Shown: piece by piece, positions 60,821 to 64,000 of the stretch | Layout: every line of letters starts with the position of its first letter | Numbering within the stretch: position 1 is the stretch's first letter | From: Janibacter sp. DB-40 | GTDB taxonomy: Bacteria > Actinomycetota > Actinomycetes > Actinomycetales > Dermatophilaceae | Length of the DNA: 64,000 nucleotides | Assembly: GCF_029510815.1 (NCBI RefSeq) | Contig: NZ_CP120360.1 | Span: forward strand, 2,666,001-2,730,000 | Direction: 5' to 3' | Made by a program: the position numbers and the translations under genes | Notes under the pieces: model-generated | Database searches by the model: none | The model's input: the letters and a program-made list of their open reading frames with translations, nothing else | Told to the model about the DNA's origin: nothing

Positions 60821-61321
60821 ATGGCCGCCGACGACCACTACGGGGAGTCCACCGAGGCCCGGGCACGGCGCCGCAGGTCGATCATCACCTTCAGCCTCGT
60901 CATCCTGATGCTCTTCTTCGCGGTGTGGTACGCGCTGTCGTACATCCGGGCCGACGAGACCCGCGAGACCTCCCCCACGACGTCCTCCTCGACGACCTCG
61001 TGCGACCTCACGCCCGAGGAGGTGGAGGTCAACGTCTACAACGCGACCGACCGCCCCGGTCTGGCCGCGCAGGTGGCCAAGGGCCTGCGTGGTCGCGGCT
61101 TCGAGGTCAAGACGGTCGCCAACGACCCCAAACGCGCCGAGCTGACCGGTCTGGGCGAGCTGCGCCACGGGACCGCGGGCAAGGCGGGCGCCGACCTCGT
61201 CGACGAGCACGTCGGCTCCTTCGCGCGCAAGGTGGACGAACGGACCCGGACGAACGTCGACGTCGTCCTCGGCCCCACGTTCGACGGCCTGGTGGACAAG
61301 GAGTCGGTCCCCGACTGCTGA
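60821..61321 (+). CDS. Membrane protein with a single LytR_C domain
   Basis: 166 residues. Short cytoplasmic head, one membrane helix (about 20-42), Thr/Ser linker, then one LytR_C domain (VEVNVYNATDRPGLAAQVA, about 68-86, to LGPTFDGLVDK). No catalytic LCP domain. Second such protein in the window. ATG 60821 is 2 nt after the preceding stop, so the two may be coupled. Confidence 0.88.
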   Translation: MAADDHYGESTEARARRRRSIITFSLVILMLFFAVWYALSYIRADETRETSPTTSSSTTSCDLTPEEVEVNVYNATDRPGLAAQVAKGLRGRGFEVKTVANDPKRAELTGLGELRHGTAGKAGADLVDEHVGSFARKVDERTRTNVDVVLGPTFDGLVDKESVPDC

Positions 61322-61346
61322 GGCGCCCGCCTCACCCGCCTGCGGG

Positions 61347-61940
61347 TCAGGACGTCGAGCCGGGGGCCGGCTCTCCCCACGTGTCCAGCTGCAATGCTCC
61401 CAGTTGCTCCCACTGCTCGCGCAGCCAGGGGCTCAACGCCCAGGGCGCGGCATCCACGGCGGCGGCCAGCTCGGCCCCGGTCAGCCACGTGTGGTCCACG
61501 ACCTCGTCCGGGTTCGCGCGGACCCCGTCCACGGCGCGAGCGGCGTAGACCGGGCAGACCTCGTTCTCCACGATCCCGGAGACGTCGACCGCGCGGTAGC
61601 GGAAGTCCGGCAGGATCGGGCGCAGCCCCGTGACGCGCAGGCCCAGCTCCTTCTGCGCATACCGGTGCACCGCGGCCTCCGGGTCCTCGCCCGGTCGGGG
61701 GTGGCCGCAGAAGGAGTTGGTCCACACACCCGGCCACGCCCGCTTGACGAGGGCACGCCTGGTGAGGAGCACCCGTCCTGCCTCGTCGTGGACGTAGCAG
61801 GAGAAGGCGAGGTGCAGCGGGGTGTCCTCGCCGTGGACGTCCTCTCGCGGCGCGGTCCCCACGGGTCGGCCCTCCGCATCGAGGAGGACGACCTCGTCGC
61901 GTGGTGGTCCCTGCGTCGATGTCCTGGTCGTGCTGCTCAT
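61347..61940 (-). CDS. idi: Isopentenyl-diphosphate delta-isomerase (type I)
   Basis: 197 residues. Interconverts IPP and DMAPP. Catalytic Cys78 is in TNSFCGHPRPGE, with LHLAFSCYVHDEAG and an acidic Nudix-like segment (AVHRYAQKELG). ATG 61940 overlaps the GT2 stop (ATGA). Being joined to a UbiA prenyltransferase, it probably supplies DMAPP for carotenoid elongation. Confidence 0.95.
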   Translation of the reverse strand: MSSTTRTSTQGPPRDEVVLLDAEGRPVGTAPREDVHGEDTPLHLAFSCYVHDEAGRVLLTRRALVKRAWPGVWTNSFCGHPRPGEDPEAAVHRYAQKELGLRVTGLRPILPDFRYRAVDVSGIVENEVCPVYAARAVDGVRANPDEVVDHTWLTGAELAAAVDAAPWALSPWLREQWEQLGALQLDTWGEPAPGSTS

Positions 61941-62692
61941 CGGTGGCTCCCTCGGGTCTCGTCGGTGTCCTGCAGGTGGAGCGTGACCGCCCACCGCTCC
62001 CACGGCGGCGCGTCCCGCCAGTTGAGGCGGAGGGTGTGGAAGGCCCGGCCCAGGCGTCGGCGCCACTGCCGACCACCTCGCACGGACCTCGCCGAGACCC
62101 CGACGACGAGTGACGGGTCGAGCACGATGGCGGCCCCCGGCCCGAGCACCAGGGCCAGGTCGAAGTCATCGTGCACCTCGAGGTCACGGTGCACGAGGTG
62201 GGTGACCCGCTGCCAGGCCGTGCGGCGCACTGCCATGGAGGATCCCCACAGCACGTGGTGACCGGCGGCCGCCGCCCCGAGCAGGTAGTAGCTGCCGAGG
62301 TAGATGACCGACAGCAGCCGCCGCAGGCCACGGGGAGCGTCGTGGAAGACGCCGATCCCCGTCACGGCCTCGTGGCCGGGATGGCCGGCCATGACGGTCC
62401 CGATCCGCTCGAGCCAGTCGGTGGGCGGGCGCGTGTCGGCGTCCAACCGGGCGATGATCGCCCCGCGGGCGGCGTCGTAACCGGTCGCCGTCGCGTACGC
62501 GATACCCACGTTCGGCTCCCGCACGACGCGGGCACCGTGCGAGAGCGCCACGGCGGCCGAGTGGTCGGACGAGGCGTTGTCCACGACGATGATCTCGAGC
62601 GGTGGCTCGCTCTGCCGGCCCAGGGCGCGGAGGCACTCCCGCAGCAGCTCTGCGTCGTCGCGCACCGGGATGACGACACTGACCTCAGACAT
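61937..62692 (-). CDS. Family 2 glycosyltransferase
   Basis: 251 residues. VSVVIPVRDDAELLRECLRA (about 4-23) binds the nucleotide sugar, and ARLDADTRPP holds the DxD motif (about 85-95). A hydrophobic patch (YLGSYYLLGAAAAG, about 133-146) may attach it to the membrane. In similar clusters the GT2 gene (crtX) glycosylates carotenoids; here that is an inference. Overlaps idi and the membrane protein. Confidence 0.85.
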   Translation of the reverse strand: MSEVSVVIPVRDDAELLRECLRALGRQSEPPLEIIVVDNASSDHSAAVALSHGARVVREPNVGIAYATATGYDAARGAIIARLDADTRPPTDWLERIGTVMAGHPGHEAVTGIGVFHDAPRGLRRLLSVIYLGSYYLLGAAAAGHHVLWGSSMAVRRTAWQRVTHLVHRDLEVHDDFDLALVLGPGAAIVLDPSLVVGVSARSVRGGRQWRRRLGRAFHTLRLNWRDAPPWERWAVTLHLQDTDETRGSHR

Positions 62693-63245
62693 CGCCGCCC
62701 CCTCGGTGCCGAGCCAGCAGGACCGACCCGACTCCGGCACCGACGATGCCGGCGAGCAGGTCGCCCATGGTGTCGTCGTAGCCCACGACGATCCCGTCGT
62801 CGAGCACACTGTGGCCGAACCACTCGCCCGCCTCCCAGACGACCCCGAGCAACGCGCCCAGGCCCACGGTCACCAGCACCGTCCCCGTGCGCGACGCACC
62901 GGCGGGGAGCGCCCCCGCGCGGAGCAGCAGCACGACCAGCAGGACGGCCAGCTGGCCGTTGACGGCGGCGTGGACGAGGAGGTCGAGTGCGGGCACGGCC
63001 TCGTACCATCCGAGAGTGGCGGCCCAGGCCGCGAAGACGAGCATCGCGCCGCCCACGGCCTGGAAACTCCCCGGCAGTCCCGCCACCCGGGGCACCGTCA
63101 GGCCGAGGAGGACGAGGGCGAAGAGCGCGACCACCACCGCTCCCCACCAGAAGGCGAGGGCGAGCGAGAGCACGCCGATCACCGCCACCACGTCGGTCGC
63201 CGCGCGCGCCCACCGCGGGCCGGGCACGATCAGCTCAGGTCGCAA
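62685..63245 (-). CDS. Multi-pass membrane protein (DUF2238-like)
   Basis: 186 residues, six hydrophobic segments. The C-terminal part VVWEAGEWFGHSV and VVGYDDTMGDLLAGIVGAGVG (about 135-175) fits the WExxE...DTxxDL pattern of DUF2238-type proteins. Function unknown. It overlaps the prenyltransferase gene by 11 nt and the glycosyltransferase by 8 nt, in the place where carotenoid cyclase genes often sit, but it does not resemble CrtYe/CrtYf. Confidence 0.78.
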   Translation of the reverse strand: MRPELIVPGPRWARAATDVVAVIGVLSLALAFWWGAVVVALFALVLLGLTVPRVAGLPGSFQAVGGAMLVFAAWAATLGWYEAVPALDLLVHAAVNGQLAVLLVVLLLRAGALPAGASRTGTVLVTVGLGALLGVVWEAGEWFGHSVLDDGIVVGYDDTMGDLLAGIVGAGVGSVLLARHRGGGDV

Positions 63246-64000
63246 GGCTCATCCAGATGAAGAACTGGGTCAGGACGAAACCGGTGAAGAAGTTGAGCCA
63301 GATGAATCGGCGCCACCCCGCATTGGCCTGCTCGCAGTCCCGGTCCGACAGGCGCAGGAAGGGAGCGACGCTCGCGGCGTAGGGCAGGGCGAGGAGGGCG
63401 GCCCAGACAATGGGCCAGTCGGTGGCCAGGAGCAACCCCCCGGAGACGAGGTAACCGAGGAAGGCCGCCCGCACGGTCGGCGCCGCACCGAGCGCGGTGG
63501 CGACGGACGCGATGCCGGCCTCGCGGTCGGCCTCGATGTCCTGCACCGCACCGAAGGCGTGCGAGGCCATCCCCCACACGAAGAACGACCCGAGCCCCGC
63601 GAGGACGGGAGACGTCAGAGGGGTGTCGGTGAGCGCCAGCCCCAGCACGGCCGGGCTCACGAAGTGGGTGCTCGAGGTGATCGAGTCCACGACCGGGCGC
63701 TCCTTGAAGCGCAGCCCCGGGGCCGAGTAGGCGATGACCGCGAAGAGGATCACCGCGAGCGTCACCGTGGAGACGGCGTCGCCCCACAGGACGAGCAGGA
63801 CGACGAAGGGGACGTTCGTCACCACGGCGGCCCACAGCGTCAGGCGGTGCCAGCGCCGGGAGAGCACGACCCCCTCGAGCCCGCCCTTGCGTGGGTTGCG
63901 CAGGTCGGACTCGAAGTCGAAGACGTCGTTCACGCCGTACATGAGCAGGTTGTAGGGGATGAGGAACCACAGCGTCCCGACGACGAAGGTGGCGGTGAGG
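63235..64000 (-). CDS. UbiA-family prenyltransferase, lycopene-elongase-like (5' end missing)
   Basis: 255 visible codons, the C-terminal part. The first Asp motif is NDVFDFESDLRNPRKGG, and the second is DIEADREAG; both bind Mg-prenyl-PP. PYNLLMYGVNDVFDFESD with NPRKGGLEG is the pattern of lycopene elongases (CrtEb/CrtE2) of C50 carotenoid clusters. The start lies beyond 64000. With idi and GT2 it suggests decaprenoxanthin- or sarcinaxanthin-type pigment. Confidence 0.85.
   Translation of the reverse strand, partial: LTATFVVGTLWFLIPYNLLMYGVNDVFDFESDLRNPRKGGLEGVVLSRRWHRLTLWAAVVTNVPFVVLLVLWGDAVSTVTLAVILFAVIAYSAPGLRFKERPVVDSITSSTHFVSPAVLGLALTDTPLTSPVLAGLGSFFVWGMASHAFGAVQDIEADREAGIASVATALGAAPTVRAAFLGYLVSGGLLLATDWPIVWAALLALPYAASVAPFLRLSDRDCEQANAGWRRFIWLNFFTGFVLTQFFIWMSLAT

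Overview
The window is 64 kb of very GC-rich DNA. GTG starts are common, genes overlap by 4 nt (GTGA/ATGA), and many TANNNT -10 boxes lie 6-7 nt before a start codon, as in leaderless mRNA. With a GlxR/Crp regulator, BioQ/BioYMN, stand-alone LytR_C proteins, WhiB-era actinobacterial families and GAF-ANTAR genes, this indicates a chromosome segment of an actinobacterium, most likely order Micrococcales (Intrasporangiaceae/Janibacter-like is an inference; the rRNA genes here would settle it). No phage, IS element or CRISPR array was seen.

Layout. 1-3.1 kb (minus): 5' part of a membrane pyrophosphatase, a membrane protein, a 2-hydroxyacid dehydrogenase and a STAS protein. 3.1-7.9 kb (plus): MrfA/YprA-type helicase, a coiled-coil membrane protein and three GAF-ANTAR genes, one frameshifted and one internally deleted. 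7.9-13.5 kb (minus): a Tad/Flp pilus locus (tadZ-A-B-C, flp, two TadE-like pseudopilins) split by a plus-strand alanine/glycine symporter. 13.9-20.8 kb: degenerate Fic protein, then LytS/LytTR two-component system with two solute:sodium symporters, each with a small membrane partner; a direct repeat that looks like a LytTR site precedes the second pair. 20.9-24.6 kb: bioY-bioM-bioN-bioB operon divergent from a BioQ-type TetR, with two operator palindromes between. 24.6-27.7 kb: phenylalanine hydroxylase and acetyl-CoA synthetase.

27.8-33.7 kb holds a complete rRNA operon on the minus strand (16S-23S-5S, no spacer tRNA) with its terminator, processing stem and leader. 33.7-42.8 kb: glycerophosphodiesterase, holin-like protein, alpha/beta hydrolase (apparent CTG start), CoA-type Nudix, endonuclease III, Crp, an overlapping DUF4177-RidA-Nudix-MBL operon, and two tandem ArsA-like ATPases. 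42.9-47.5 kb: class A penicillin-binding protein with PASTA domain, YqeY, phosphoesterase and a secreted low-complexity protein. Then tRNA-Pro(CGG), a VOC protein, YchJ-like protein, enoyl-CoA hydratase, PPi-type phosphofructokinase and a double LytR_C protein.

51.6-57.7 kb (minus): dnaX, recR, DUF5063, aspartate kinase and an aspartate-semialdehyde-dehydrogenase-like gene that has lost its catalytic Cys. 57.7-59.9 kb: FMN reductase, a membrane protein with six 36-bp coding repeats, SRP RNA, tRNA-Ser(GGA). 60-64 kb: DUF3817, a small orphan protein, another LytR_C protein, and a minus-strand cluster (idi, GT2, membrane protein, UbiA prenyltransferase) that looks like the end of a C50 carotenoid locus continuing beyond the window.

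The most notable observations are the catalytically dead Asd paralogue behind lysC, the over-represented CGAAGGG(A/G)G word that also builds terminators, the decaying GAF-ANTAR array, the putative LytTR operator before the acetate/monocarboxylate-type transporter, and widespread leaderless promoters.
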